A stretch of DNA of 64,000 nucleotides. Origin: G963665925 sp050596425. GTDB taxonomy: Bacteria > Bacillota > Clostridia > Peptostreptococcales > Acidaminobacteraceae. Below are positions 9,836 to 19,558 of the stretch, in pieces. The stretch's first letter is position 1; every line of letters begins with the position of its first letter. The DNA is taken from positions 1,426,001 through 1,490,000 of the forward strand of contig NZ_CP192292.1 in the NCBI RefSeq assembly GCF_050596425.1, given 5' to 3'. A model generated the notes under the pieces. The model was not told where the DNA came from, ran no database searches, and saw only the letters and a list, made by a program, of their open reading frames with translations. The position numbers and the translations under genes were made by a program.

Positions 9836-11935
9836 ATGGTGGACCGTATGAATTCAATGCCACTGAATCAGCAAAACTTAATTTTTTCTCTGGATATCGG
9901 AACACGAAATGTGGTCGGAACAATCGCAGAGAAAGTCGATGAATCTTATATCGTTCATGACTATGAAATTATGGAGCACCCTGATCGTGCTATGCTAGAT
10001 GGACAAATACATGACATAGACAAGGTGACCCGAGTTGTTGAAAAAGTAAAGGCGGCCCTTGAAGACCGCAGTGGTATTGAGCTGAAGAAGGTCGCCATTG
10101 CGGCAGCAGGACGTGCTCTCAAGACACAGTCTATTCGTGTGGAGAGAAATCTTGATTACACGCAGGAAATCGAGAAATCACTTATGGATAGTGTTGAAAT
10201 GGAAGGGATTCAACTGGCTCAGCACAAGCTTGGGGAAACAGATCCTCTTGCTGAAACTAGGTATTACTGTGTCGGATATTCTGTGGTTAATTACTATCTT
10301 GATGGTGGTATGATTATCAATCCTAAAGGGCATAGGGGGTCAGTCTTATCGGCAGAAATGATAGCGACCTTCTTACCCCATATTGTTGTGGACAGCTTGT
10401 ATACAGTTATGTCACGCGCTCATTTGGAAGTAATTAGTCTGACTCTGGAGCCGATTGCAGCCATTAATATTGCCATTCCTCAAAAACTCAGATTGCTAAA
10501 CTTGGCCCTTGTGGATGTTGGGGCAGGCACATCGGATATTGCCATCACAAAGGACGGCTCCATTGTTTCATATGGTATGGTGGACATGGCTGGCGATGAA
10601 ATTACAGAGGTTATTGCAAGGGAGTTCCTGCTCGACTTTGATGCTGCAGAAGATTTAAAGCTTAGACTTATGCGTGAAGAAGAATTAACCTTCAGTGACA
10701 TTGTGGGTATACCATATACCATGCATAGAAATGACATATTAAAAAGACTTGATTCGACTCTTGATAAAATCACAAAGAATATTTCTGATAGGATTCATGA
10801 AGTCAATGAAAAACCACCAAGTGCTATATTCTGTATTGGTGGAGGTTGCCAAGTGCCAGGATTTACAGAAAAACTAGCGGCTTGTCTTGAGTTGCCAAAA
10901 GAAAGAGTGGTAATAAAAGGCACTGAAATGTTAGAAAATATTGAGTTTAAACCAGATCCGTTAAATGGGCCTGAATATATAACACCCATGGGGATTGGGT
11001 TCACAGCCTTTAATGATCGAGAACACGATTTTTTACAGGTCACAGTGAATGAAAAACCGATTCGACTTTTTAATTCGAAGCAGTTGACTGTCTCAGATGC
11101 GCTTATCCTAGTCGGTTTTAATGCTAGAAAGCTTTTAGCAGAACGTGGTGACGCCTTTCAGATCACCTATAATCAGGAGCAGAGAACCATACTGGGAGAC
11201 TACGGTGAGCCGGCACGTATTTTTATTAATGGGGGCCCAGCAAGCCTAGATACCAAGTTGAGAAACAAAGACGCCATTCACATTGAACCAGCTATACCTG
11301 GACGCATACGTGAAATGCGACTGGATGAACTTGTGGACATTCACGGAAAGATTCAAGTGAATGGGCATGACATTGGCCTGACACGCGGTGTTCGGGTCAA
11401 CGGAGAACTTAAAAATGAAAATTACATTTTAAAACCAGAAGACACTGTCGAAGTTCTCGACATTCAAAATATAAACGACCTTGCAAGTCATCTTGACCTT
11501 TCTCTTGATCATATTGGTTTTAAGGTCAATGGACAGATGGCAGAGCCAGATCGAGAAATTAGAAGAAATGACACAGTTCAGTGGGTTAAACTAGAAAAAG
11601 AAGACCCAGATATTTTAACTGTGGACGATGTTGTTGAAGAAATTGATGTTATAAGAGAAAGTGCCCATGCCGAGCAGGTGATTCAGGAAGAGGAAAGTCG
11701 TGGCCAGGATCAAGGGGAAGAAGAACTTTCGAAAATGTATCATCTTATGATCAATGGCAGTCCCGTACAAATTGAGACAAAGAAAAAGTCCATGATCTTT
11801 GTGGATATATTCGAACATATAGATTTCGATATAAGCACACCTAAAGGTATACTTGACTTGAAACTTAATGGTTCTAGGGCAAGGTATACTGATATTCTAA
11901 AAACGGGTGATGTGATTGAAATCGGTTGGAGGTAA
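9836..11935 (+). CDS. FtsA/PilM-like actin-fold ATPase with C-terminal beta-grasp-like repeats
   Basis: A 699-residue protein. The first ~390 residues are FtsA-like: phosphate-1 loop SLDIGTRNVVGTIAE, SHS2-like insert, phosphate-2 LVDVGAGTSDIAIT and adenosine motif CIGGGCQVPGF. FtsA proteins anchor division rings at the membrane; this one has no obvious amphipathic C-terminal helix. Instead about 300 residues carry repeated short modules of the form V-N-G ... D-x-V/I-x-I that resemble ThiS/SLBB beta-grasp folds, the last ending TGDVIEIGWR. Such long FtsA-like proteins occur in Clostridia, but their role is not established. The start has AGGAAAGGT 5 bp upstream. It is the first gene of the long cob-containing run and is coupled to the DUF2225 gene. 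Confidence 0.8.
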   Translation: MVDRMNSMPLNQQNLIFSLDIGTRNVVGTIAEKVDESYIVHDYEIMEHPDRAMLDGQIHDIDKVTRVVEKVKAALEDRSGIELKKVAIAAAGRALKTQSIRVERNLDYTQEIEKSLMDSVEMEGIQLAQHKLGETDPLAETRYYCVGYSVVNYYLDGGMIINPKGHRGSVLSAEMIATFLPHIVVDSLYTVMSRAHLEVISLTLEPIAAINIAIPQKLRLLNLALVDVGAGTSDIAITKDGSIVSYGMVDMAGDEITEVIAREFLLDFDAAEDLKLRLMREEELTFSDIVGIPYTMHRNDILKRLDSTLDKITKNISDRIHEVNEKPPSAIFCIGGGCQVPGFTEKLAACLELPKERVVIKGTEMLENIEFKPDPLNGPEYITPMGIGFTAFNDREHDFLQVTVNEKPIRLFNSKQLTVSDALILVGFNARKLLAERGDAFQITYNQEQRTILGDYGEPARIFINGGPASLDTKLRNKDAIHIEPAIPGRIREMRLDELVDIHGKIQVNGHDIGLTRGVRVNGELKNENYILKPEDTVEVLDIQNINDLASHLDLSLDHIGFKVNGQMAEPDREIRRNDTVQWVKLEKEDPDILTVDDVVEEIDVIRESAHAEQVIQEEESRGQDQGEEELSKMYHLMINGSPVQIETKKKSMIFVDIFEHIDFDISTPKGILDLKLNGSRARYTDILKTGDVIEIGWR

Positions 11936-11937
11936 TA

Positions 11938-12645
11938 ATGTCTGAAGCGCTATATGACAAAGAAGTAAAATGTCCTGTATGTGACATGAAGTTTAAGACA
12001 AAAAAAGTGAAGACATCACATGTGAAGGTCGTAAAGCGTGATTCGGATTTTTGCGCTTATTACAAGGATGAAAATCCGACATTTTATGGTGTGTATGTTT
12101 GTCCAAAATGTGGATATGCCTCTTTTGAGAGCACATATCAAGACATTTCAGTGGCTCAAGTGGCACAGGTTCGAAAAAAGGTGATGTCCAACTGGAGTGG
12201 AAAGGACTATGGTGGCGTTAGAACACTGACCGATGCCATAGAGGTCCATAAAATTGCCCTTCTTAATTTCAATGTTATGGAAGCCAGCAAATTTGCCATT
12301 GCAAAGGCTTGTCTTCGTCTTGCCTGGTTTAATCGAATGCTTGAAAATGAAGATGTTGAAATGCAGTTTATTAAGCATGCAGCAAACTATTATGAACAAG
12401 CCTTCACAAAAGAGGATTTTGAAGAGGCTGGCGAAGAAGAATATATTGTTTACTATGTCTTAGGGGAGTTGAATCGTAGGTTGGGCGAGTTTAGGAAGGC
12501 CACCTCATTTTATGATATGGCCATACGCCACCCTGACATTGAAGATAGAAAACAAATTAAGCAAATGGCACAGGACCAAAGAATGGTCGCTTCTGATGAG
12601 TATAGAAAACAGAAAAATGCAGAGGCAAGCAAAGGAGAAGCATAA
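11938..12645 (+). CDS. DUF2225 domain protein with zinc-ribbon-like N-terminus
   Basis: A 235-residue protein. The ATG at 11938 is chosen because GGAGG (11928-11932) sits just upstream, inside the stop region of the FtsA-like gene. Two CxxC pairs (CPVCDMKF and CPKCGYASF) frame the first 60 residues and probably bind zinc. The rest is helical and TPR-like (YYEQAFTKEDFEEAGEEEY, LGELNRRLGEFRKATSFYDMAI). DUF2225 proteins have no settled function. The stop codon TAA shares a base with the cobU ATG, so translation is coupled. Its position between an FtsA-like and a cobalamin gene does not reveal the role. Confidence 0.85.
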   Translation: MSEALYDKEVKCPVCDMKFKTKKVKTSHVKVVKRDSDFCAYYKDENPTFYGVYVCPKCGYASFESTYQDISVAQVAQVRKKVMSNWSGKDYGGVRTLTDAIEVHKIALLNFNVMEASKFAIAKACLRLAWFNRMLENEDVEMQFIKHAANYYEQAFTKEDFEEAGEEEYIVYYVLGELNRRLGEFRKATSFYDMAIRHPDIEDRKQIKQMAQDQRMVASDEYRKQKNAEASKGEA

Positions 12646-13214
12646 TGAAGGGGAAAGTCACCCTGGTGACAGGCGGGGCGAGAAGTGGCAAGAGCTCGTT
12701 TGCAGAAAAGATGTGTTTTGACTGTGGAGAAAAGGTCGGATATATTGCAACGGCTGCGGCCCTTGATGAAGGTATGGTCGACAGAATAAAAAAACACCAG
12801 TTAAGGCGGCCAGATGCATGGACGACATTTGAGAAACAAGACCATATTGATGAAATATTCGCCAAGGACAGTTCACAGGCATTTGATGTTTTCTTATTAG
12901 ATTGTCTTACCGTTCTGGTCACCAATATAATGCTATCGGATTCATCCATTGACTGGGATCAGGTTTCAAGAGACCGTATTGATGGTATTGAAGACGACAT
13001 CTTGAATCAAGTGAATAAATTGGTCGATATTGTTTTAGAAAAGGGACACGACCTTATAGTGGTTACCAATGAAGTGGGACTAGGGATTGTGCCTGAAAAC
13101 AGACTTGCACGTGTTTTTAGAGATATTGCCGGAAAAGCCAATGAGTTGGTGGCATCTCGAGCACAGGAAGTCTTTTTTGTCGTTTCTGGCATCCCGATGA
13201 AAATAAAGGGGTAG
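12645..13214 (+). CDS. cobU: Adenosylcobinamide kinase / adenosylcobinamide-phosphate guanylyltransferase
   Basis: A 189-residue bifunctional enzyme that phosphorylates adenosylcobinamide and then adds GMP, activating the ring for loop assembly. The P-loop GGARSGKS is at residues 8-15, and the histidine in RIKKHQLRRP is the expected GMP-attachment residue. DCLTVLVTN, followed by VVTNEVGLGIVP, is characteristic. The ATG overlaps the preceding stop by one base. cobS follows after 4 bp, so the two consecutive steps are co-translated. Confidence 0.95.
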   Translation: MKGKVTLVTGGARSGKSSFAEKMCFDCGEKVGYIATAAALDEGMVDRIKKHQLRRPDAWTTFEKQDHIDEIFAKDSSQAFDVFLLDCLTVLVTNIMLSDSSIDWDQVSRDRIDGIEDDILNQVNKLVDIVLEKGHDLIVVTNEVGLGIVPENRLARVFRDIAGKANELVASRAQEVFFVVSGIPMKIKG

Positions 13215-13218
13215 GGAT

Positions 13219-13959
13219 ATGAACCAACTCATACTCATGATACAATTTTTTACAAGAATACCGATCAGCATTCAAGTGCCTGCATCGAATTCCGATTTCG
13301 CCAAGGGGGTCAAATGGTTGCCCTTGGTTGGACTTCTGATAGGGGGTATACTGGCGGGGATTCACACTATGTGTGCCCCGTATTTTAATGCCCTCACACT
13401 GTCTGCACTGGTGGTTTTTCTTGAAGTGTTTTTGTCAGGTGGTCTACATCTTGATGGCCTGGCAGATGCTTTTGATGGACTATACTCCAATAGAGGCAAA
13501 GATAGAATTTTAGAAATTATGAAAGACAGTCGCATCGGATCAAATGGGGCCCTTGCCCTTATTGTTCTGATCACTATGAAAATCGCCTTTTTAACAAATC
13601 TGTCAGTTGCGGATAGGACGCTTGTGGTTTTATTTATGCCATCTATATCAAGATTTGGAATCGCCCTTGGGTCATGGCTGTCTGTGTATGCCAGAGACGA
13701 AGGCATGGGTCAGTTTTTCATAGGCAATGTTTCAAAAGGACAGGTTCTTTCAGCCCTTATTGTTGTTGCAGTGCCCCTGGCGGCTTATCCACCGGGTTAT
13801 ATTGTTCTTGGGGGATCAGCCCTATTTGTACACTTTTATGTAAAGCATGTTAAGCGGATAATTGATGGTATGACAGGTGATACATTAGGAGCTATGATCG
13901 AATTATCAGAACTTTTTCAGTTGCCCATTTGGATCATTGTCATACAGCTAATAAAGTAG
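13219..13959 (+). CDS. cobS: Adenosylcobinamide-GDP ribazoletransferase (cobalamin synthase)
   Basis: A 246-residue integral membrane enzyme that joins adenosylcobinamide-GDP to alpha-ribazole to give adenosylcobalamin. The diagnostic aspartate-rich site GGLHLDGLADAFDG lies near residues 74-87, followed by KDSRIGSNGALALI. Five to seven hydrophobic stretches follow. The start ATG has GTAGGGAT upstream and lies 4 bp after cobU. The next gene, the ribazole phosphatase, begins within 10 bp of the stop. Confidence 0.95.
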   Translation: MNQLILMIQFFTRIPISIQVPASNSDFAKGVKWLPLVGLLIGGILAGIHTMCAPYFNALTLSALVVFLEVFLSGGLHLDGLADAFDGLYSNRGKDRILEIMKDSRIGSNGALALIVLITMKIAFLTNLSVADRTLVVLFMPSISRFGIALGSWLSVYARDEGMGQFFIGNVSKGQVLSALIVVAVPLAAYPPGYIVLGGSALFVHFYVKHVKRIIDGMTGDTLGAMIELSELFQLPIWIIVIQLIK

Positions 13960-13968
13960 GTGATTGCA

Positions 13969-14559
13969 GTGCGTTTTATATTGGTTAGACATGGAGAAAC
14001 ACAGTGGAATACAAGTGGCCGGTTTGGTGGCTATACGGATGTGCCTCTAAATGAAAAAGGTAAGTTACAGGCTGATAATGCTGGACGCAAACTCATGAAT
14101 GAAAGCATAAACAAGGTGTATTGCAGTGATTTATCAAGAGCAAGAGACACCGCGAAAGCCATTATGAAGCATCACAATTTGCCTATTCACTACAGTCAGG
14201 ACATTCGAGAAATGAACTTTGGAAAATGGGAAGGTCTGACTTACAAGCAAATTCTTGAAGACTATCCCGACCTATCAAAGAAGTGGGTCGAAGACTATAC
14301 AAATGTGGCTTGTCTTGAGGGAGAATCCCTAAAGATGTTCTATGACAGAATTGCCGATGCCTTTAAGAATATAAGAGAACAAACCCTGGAAGATGAAACG
14401 GTTTTGATCGTAGCCCATTCAGGGGTTATAAAGGGAATTTTATGCAAGGAAATAATAGGTTCAGTGGATGGGTTTTGGAAATTCAAAGTTGAAAATGGTG
14501 GCATTGTCCTATTGGAATATGATGGTGATTTTCCAATACTCAGTGCTTTAAATATGTAA
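13969..14559 (+). CDS. cobC: Histidine phosphatase, probable alpha-ribazole phosphatase
   Basis: About 196 residues of the phosphoglycerate mutase-like superfamily. The catalytic motif LVRHGETQWN is right at the N-terminus, and the second histidine is in IVAHSGVIKGIL. MNFGKWEGLTY is typical. The GTG at 13969 is preferred over the GTG at 13960 because TAGGTGAT then forms a ribosome site 6 bp upstream. Many housekeeping phosphatases share this fold, but the place between cobS and cbiA argues for removing the 5'-phosphate of alpha-ribazole phosphate or adenosylcobalamin phosphate. Confidence 0.85.
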   Translation: MRFILVRHGETQWNTSGRFGGYTDVPLNEKGKLQADNAGRKLMNESINKVYCSDLSRARDTAKAIMKHHNLPIHYSQDIREMNFGKWEGLTYKQILEDYPDLSKKWVEDYTNVACLEGESLKMFYDRIADAFKNIREQTLEDETVLIVAHSGVIKGILCKEIIGSVDGFWKFKVENGGIVLLEYDGDFPILSALNM

Positions 14560-14571
14560 AGAGGTGATTGA

Positions 14572-15975
14572 ATGCAGCCGCGGATTGTGATTTCGGGAAC
14601 CCATAGCGGAGCAGGGAAAACAACGCTCACAACAGGTGTTCTAAGAGCTTTATACAACCGGGGACTTAAGGTCCAACCATTTAAAAGTGGTCCAGATTAT
14701 ATTGATCCTGCGTTTCATTCTTTTGTGGTTAGTCGTGCATCAAGAAACTTAGATGTATGGATGCTTGGAGAAGAGACGACGAAGAACTTGTTTGTAAAAA
14801 ATGCAAAAGACGCTGATATTTCTGTGATTGAAGGCGTGATGGGTCTATACGATGGACTCGGCACACAGAAAGACATGGGGAGCACAGCGCATTTGTCAAA
14901 GGTCCTTAGTGCGCCGGTTATACTCCTTGTTGATGGGAGTGGTATGTCAGCCAGTGCTGCAGCCATTGTTACAGGCTATAAAATGTACGACGAAAATGTG
15001 AATATCGCAGGTGTTATTCTCAACAATATGCATGGTGAAAAGCATTATAATTTACTTAGACAAGCCATAGAAAGAGATACTGGTATTCCTTGCGTAGGAT
15101 ATTTAAATAAAAACAGTGCCATCTCTTTAAAAAGCAGACACCTCGGTCTTGTGCCATCAGGAGAAGTGGATGAACTTGATTCAAAACTAAATGAAGTGGC
15201 TTCCATGGTCACTGAAACGGTTGATCTAGATAAAATTATTGAAATTGCAAGAGGTGCAAGTTTAGTAGAAGGTAAAAGTACACCAGTTATTCCCCGCGTT
15301 GACAAGCCAGTTAGAATTGCAATCGCTAGAGACAGGGCTTTTAATTTCTACTATGAAGACAGCCTTGATTTGATTGAAGAATTAGGAGGACAACTTGTTC
15401 CATTTAGTCCAATAACTGATAAAGACTTACCAGAAGATATCGGTGGCATTATTTTGGGCGGTGGATTCCCAGAAGTGTTCGCCAAGGATATTTCTGAAAA
15501 TCTATCTATGAAAAGCGCTATAAGAAAAGCGGCGGATGCAGGAATGCCAATCTACGCTGAGTGTGGCGGTCTCATGTATTTATGTGATTCTATAGAAAAT
15601 CTTGAGTCAATAGAGTATGACATGGTGGGTATATTTCCGTTTAAATCTAAAATGACCAAAAGACTCCAACGCTTCGGATATGTCGAGGTTGAGGTGGCAT
15701 CTGATTCGCCGATTTCAAGCGAGCATGAAGAGACGTTCAAGGCTCACGAGTTTCACAGGTCCATTGTAGAGCATGGGGACAAGGGAAACTTTGCATATCA
15801 TGTGACCAAGGCAAGACCGGGTGAAAAACATGTTCAGTGGTCGTGTGGACATTTGTATAAGAACTGTCTTGGAGCCTATGCTCATGTACATTTTTATTCG
15901 AATATCAATCTAGCTAAAAACTTTGTCGTAAAATGCAGCAATTATATAAATGCTGGAACTGGAAAGGACGTGTAG
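14572..15975 (+). CDS. cbiA: Cobyrinate a,c-diamide synthase
   Basis: A 467-residue glutamine- and ATP-dependent amidotransferase that amidates the a and c side chains of the corrin ring. The N-terminal P-loop GTHSGAGKTTLTTG and FKSGPDYIDPAFH belong to the dethiobiotin synthetase-like domain. The C-terminal class I-like glutaminase domain carries the nucleophile cysteine in YAECGGLMYL. The start ATG has AGAGGTGAT upstream. cbiP follows after 3 bp, giving the two paralogous amidotransferases in a row. Confidence 0.95.
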   Translation: MQPRIVISGTHSGAGKTTLTTGVLRALYNRGLKVQPFKSGPDYIDPAFHSFVVSRASRNLDVWMLGEETTKNLFVKNAKDADISVIEGVMGLYDGLGTQKDMGSTAHLSKVLSAPVILLVDGSGMSASAAAIVTGYKMYDENVNIAGVILNNMHGEKHYNLLRQAIERDTGIPCVGYLNKNSAISLKSRHLGLVPSGEVDELDSKLNEVASMVTETVDLDKIIEIARGASLVEGKSTPVIPRVDKPVRIAIARDRAFNFYYEDSLDLIEELGGQLVPFSPITDKDLPEDIGGIILGGGFPEVFAKDISENLSMKSAIRKAADAGMPIYAECGGLMYLCDSIENLESIEYDMVGIFPFKSKMTKRLQRFGYVEVEVASDSPISSEHEETFKAHEFHRSIVEHGDKGNFAYHVTKARPGEKHVQWSCGHLYKNCLGAYAHVHFYSNINLAKNFVVKCSNYINAGTGKDV

Positions 15976-15978
15976 GGT

Positions 15979-17514
15979 ATGAAGCCTTTAAAAAATAAAT
16001 CTATTATGATTCAAGGAACAGGGTCATCAGTTGGTAAGAGTATAATCACAGCGGGTCTTTGTCGTGTTTTTTTACAAGATGGACATAGTCCTGCACCCTT
16101 TAAATCACAAAATATGGCACTGAATTCCTTCATCACTGAAGAAGGGGGCGAAATGGGCCGTGCACAGGTTGTTCAGGCTGAGGCAGCGGGCATTAAGCCG
16201 ACTGTTTTAATGAATCCCATCTTACTGAAGCCTTCTACGGATAAGAAAGCACAAGTGATTCTAAATGGTAAAGTGCATAACAATATGTCTGCAACGGAGT
16301 ATCATGACTACAAACCAGCCTTAAAGGAAATGATTCACAGTGTATACTCACAGCTGCTTGACCAACATGGGCTTGTTGTTATAGAAGGTGCTGGTAGTCC
16401 TGCCGAGATCAACCTTAGAGAAAACGACGTTGTAAACATGGGAATGGCTGAAATTGCAGATTCTCCTGTTCTCCTTGTCGGTGATATAGACAGAGGCGGT
16501 GTCTTTGCATCCTTATACGGCACGATTATGCTGTTGACAGAAGAGGAAAGAAAACGTGTTAAAGGGGTCATCATCAATAAGTTTAGAGGTGATGTGGAGA
16601 TTTTAAAACCAGGTCTGAAAATGCTGGAGGACTTAACGAATATTCCTGTACTCGGTGTTGTACCGTATTCAGATATTCGTGTGGAAGACGAGGATTCCTT
16701 GGCAGAAAGATTCAATCATAAGCAAAATTATGATGCCCAGGTTCAAATTGAAGTGCTTTATCTCCCGCATGTTTCCAATTTTACAGATTTCAATGTGTTT
16801 GAAACACAAGCAGATGTCAATGTCCGGTACGTTATGCGTGGAGAAGCCATTGGTGATCCTGATGTGCTTATTATTCCAGGCTCTAAAAATACCATTGAAG
16901 ACTTAATATACTTAAGAAATTCAGGTTTGGATGAACAAATCTTGAGACTAGCAAGAAAAGGCAAACGTATTGTTGGCATTTGTGGAGGCTATCAAATACT
17001 TGGTAGAACTCTGAGAGATCCAAAGCATACAGAAAGTTCTGTGGCAGAAACAAACGGTCTAGGACTACTTGGTATTGATACGGAGTTTGCGGTTGAAAAG
17101 ACCACAACTCAAGTGGATGCTGTGATTAACCATGACCTAGAAGGCGAGTTTGGTTCAGTGAAGGGTATGGACGTTAAGGGGTATGAAATTCACATGGGTC
17201 AATCTGAGCGTGATCCTGATGTTAAACCGTTTGTGCACATTCAAAGTCGTTTGGGTGAGTCTGTTGATGTTTGGGATGGAGCCGTTAATGCTGAAGGCAA
17301 TGTTATGGGGACTTACATTCATGGTGTCTTCGATGATGTGAAATTCTGTAGAACATATCTCAATGCCATTCGTGAATCAAAGGGACTGGAAGCGCTTGAA
17401 AGTGACATAAATAGTTTCGATGATTTTAAAGAGAAAGAATACAATAAACTGGCTGATATCATGAGAGAAAATCTTGATATGGATCAAATTTATAAGATTA
17501 TTCAGGAGTGGTAA
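15979..17514 (+). CDS. cbiP: Cobyric acid synthase (adenosylcobyrate amidotransferase)
   Basis: A 511-residue ATP- and glutamine-dependent amidotransferase that amidates side chains b, d, e and g. Motifs: GTGSSVGKSIITAGLCR (P-loop), FKSQNMALNSFIT, and LVGDIDRGGVFASLYGT, with the glutaminase cysteine in IVGICGGYQILG and the catalytic histidine region in TYIHGVFDD. Length is normal. It sits between cbiA (3 bp) and cbiB (1 bp). Confidence 0.96.
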   Translation: MKPLKNKSIMIQGTGSSVGKSIITAGLCRVFLQDGHSPAPFKSQNMALNSFITEEGGEMGRAQVVQAEAAGIKPTVLMNPILLKPSTDKKAQVILNGKVHNNMSATEYHDYKPALKEMIHSVYSQLLDQHGLVVIEGAGSPAEINLRENDVVNMGMAEIADSPVLLVGDIDRGGVFASLYGTIMLLTEEERKRVKGVIINKFRGDVEILKPGLKMLEDLTNIPVLGVVPYSDIRVEDEDSLAERFNHKQNYDAQVQIEVLYLPHVSNFTDFNVFETQADVNVRYVMRGEAIGDPDVLIIPGSKNTIEDLIYLRNSGLDEQILRLARKGKRIVGICGGYQILGRTLRDPKHTESSVAETNGLGLLGIDTEFAVEKTTTQVDAVINHDLEGEFGSVKGMDVKGYEIHMGQSERDPDVKPFVHIQSRLGESVDVWDGAVNAEGNVMGTYIHGVFDDVKFCRTYLNAIRESKGLEALESDINSFDDFKEKEYNKLADIMRENLDMDQIYKIIQEW

Positions 17515-17515
17515 A

Positions 17516-18460
17516 ATGCTGGCATTTTGGTTAGGCTATATGGCTGATATTGTTTTTGGTGATCCTTACTGGATGCCGCATCCTATCAGGCTGATTGGCA
17601 AACTCATTGAATGGACAGAGTCTGTGATTCGGCAAGTGGCCAAGAAAGACCATGCCCTCAAGGTTGGGGGTGTGATTCTTTTAGGTCTTGTGGTTGGACT
17701 TTCCTTTTCTGTACCCTATTACATTTTAAAAGGGGCAGCGGTCCTATCCCCTTGGTTGGCATTTCTTCTGGAGGCCTTGATGGTTTATCAAATTTTGGCA
17801 ACCAGATGTTTGGATGTTGAAACAAAAAAAGTGAGACTGGAACTGGAAAAGAATGACCTGAAAAAGGCCCGTCAAGCGATTGCCATGCTCGTTAGTCGAG
17901 ACACGGACATGATGGATAGGGAAGATATTATTAAGGCAGCCGTTGAAACCATGACGGAAAACATAGTAGATGGCATCATCTCTCCAATGTTTTATATGGC
18001 CATTGGCGGAGCCCCATTGGGATTTGCCTTTAAGGCTGTGAACACCCTAGACTCTATGGTGGGATATAAGAATGAAAAGTACATGAACTTGGGCTGGGCT
18101 TCGGCAAAATTTGATGATCTTGCAAACTATGTGCCAGCACGAATCACAGCGGTCCTGGTTATAGGGGCGGCCTTCGTCTTGCAACTGGATTATAAGAATG
18201 CCTACCGTATTTTAAAGCGTGACAAAAGGAACCACAGCAGTCCAAACAGTCCTTTGTCAGAAGCCCCGGCAGCCGGGGCACTGCGCATTGAGCTTGGAGG
18301 AAAAGCCTGGTATTTTGGTCAAATGTCGATGAAGCCCACAATGGGAGATCCTCTGGAAAAACCAGATGTCGTCCATATAGTACGATCAAGCAAACTAATG
18401 TATATGACAAGTTTTATGGGAATTGTGCTGGCAACAGCATGTGCCTATGTCATTCGATAA
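17516..18460 (+). CDS. cbiB: Adenosylcobinamide-phosphate synthase
   Basis: A 314-residue membrane protein that attaches aminopropanol (or its phosphate) to adenosylcobyric acid. The ATG at 17516 is one base after the cbiP stop and gives MLAFWLGYMADIVFGDPYW, with the family motif FGDPxxxPHPIRLIG. NIVDGIISPMFYMAIGG, followed by AVNTLDSMVGYKN, are further signatures, with several hydrophobic stretches. It uses the product of the cobD enzyme encoded next. Confidence 0.93.
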   Translation: MLAFWLGYMADIVFGDPYWMPHPIRLIGKLIEWTESVIRQVAKKDHALKVGGVILLGLVVGLSFSVPYYILKGAAVLSPWLAFLLEALMVYQILATRCLDVETKKVRLELEKNDLKKARQAIAMLVSRDTDMMDREDIIKAAVETMTENIVDGIISPMFYMAIGGAPLGFAFKAVNTLDSMVGYKNEKYMNLGWASAKFDDLANYVPARITAVLVIGAAFVLQLDYKNAYRILKRDKRNHSSPNSPLSEAPAAGALRIELGGKAWYFGQMSMKPTMGDPLEKPDVVHIVRSSKLMYMTSFMGIVLATACAYVIR

Positions 18461-18476
18461 AGTTGGGATGAGTAAA

Positions 18477-19550
18477 ATGAAGAAAGAACACGGTGGTAAT
18501 GTATACAAGGTGAGCCGTGAGACTGGTATGGATATTAAAGACATTATTGATTTTAGTGCCAATATCAACCCATTGGGGATACCGGCTTCTGGCAAAAAAG
18601 CCATTGAAGAAAGCATTGAAGGACTGGTGAATTATCCAGATCCGGATTATATTGATTTTAGAAAAGCCATTGGGAGACTGCATGACCTTGACTACGCAAG
18701 TGTTGTGCCCGGCAATGGGGCCATAGACAGTCTTTTTGCTGCTGTTGAGGCTGTTCAACCAAAGAAAGTTCTAGTCAGTGTTCCGAGTTTTGTGGAGTAT
18801 GAAAAGGCTGTGGAAAAATCTGGTGCTGAATATGTGCCATCTTATAGGCTGGAAGATGAGGCGTACACCTTTAATGTTGATAGATTTATTAATGATATGA
18901 AAACAGATATTGACCTTGGTGTTATTTGCAATCCCAATAACCCGACAGGAGATATAATTGGGCCTGAGGATATTGAGAAAATCCTTAAACATTGTCAAAG
19001 TATTGGAGCATACTTACTTGTCGATGAAGCATTTATGGAATTTGCTGAACGTTTGGGTCAGGAAACATGCATTGGACTCACAGAAAAATATAAGGGGCTT
19101 ATTGTGTCAAGGTCTCTAACCAAGTACTATGCTGTACCTGGACTAAGGTGTGGATATTTAATAACAAAAGATGTTAACATCCTAGAAAAATTGTTAAGTA
19201 AAGCCCAACCTTGGAAACTCAATCATCTGGCTGATCGCTTCAGCCAAAGCGTTGTCTTTGATGAGGCATATAATAGTCAGACCGGGGCATGGTTTCGTGA
19301 AGAAAATTCTAGTCTGAAAAAGGCGCTAGACTCTATACCTGGACTTAAAGTCAATGACAGCTATGCCAACTACTTGTTTTTTAAGTATGAAGGAGGCGCC
19401 GATATGGCCAAATCACTTCTTGAAAGAGGGATTATGATTCGGACTTGCCATAACTATGATGGCATGGGTGAAAATTACTTCCGAGTGGCCATCAAAGATA
19501 AGGCATCAAATGAAAAGCTTATTATGGCGCTTAAACAGATTTGTGAGTAG
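18477..19550 (+). CDS. cobD: L-threonine-O-3-phosphate decarboxylase
   Basis: About 357 residues of the class I/II aminotransferase fold using pyridoxal phosphate. It makes (R)-1-amino-2-propanol phosphate for the nucleotide loop. HGGNVYK and FSANINPLGIP at the start, and NPNNPTG, are typical; the PLP lysine is in SRSLTKYYAVPGLRCGY. Two ATGs are possible (18468 and 18477); the second has GGGATGAG at a reasonable distance. The generic histidinol-phosphate aminotransferase reading is less likely because pduX directly follows and would supply its substrate. Confidence 0.9.
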   Translation: MKKEHGGNVYKVSRETGMDIKDIIDFSANINPLGIPASGKKAIEESIEGLVNYPDPDYIDFRKAIGRLHDLDYASVVPGNGAIDSLFAAVEAVQPKKVLVSVPSFVEYEKAVEKSGAEYVPSYRLEDEAYTFNVDRFINDMKTDIDLGVICNPNNPTGDIIGPEDIEKILKHCQSIGAYLLVDEAFMEFAERLGQETCIGLTEKYKGLIVSRSLTKYYAVPGLRCGYLITKDVNILEKLLSKAQPWKLNHLADRFSQSVVFDEAYNSQTGAWFREENSSLKKALDSIPGLKVNDSYANYLFFKYEGGADMAKSLLERGIMIRTCHNYDGMGENYFRVAIKDKASNEKLIMALKQICE

Positions 19551-19558
19551 GTGGTCGA

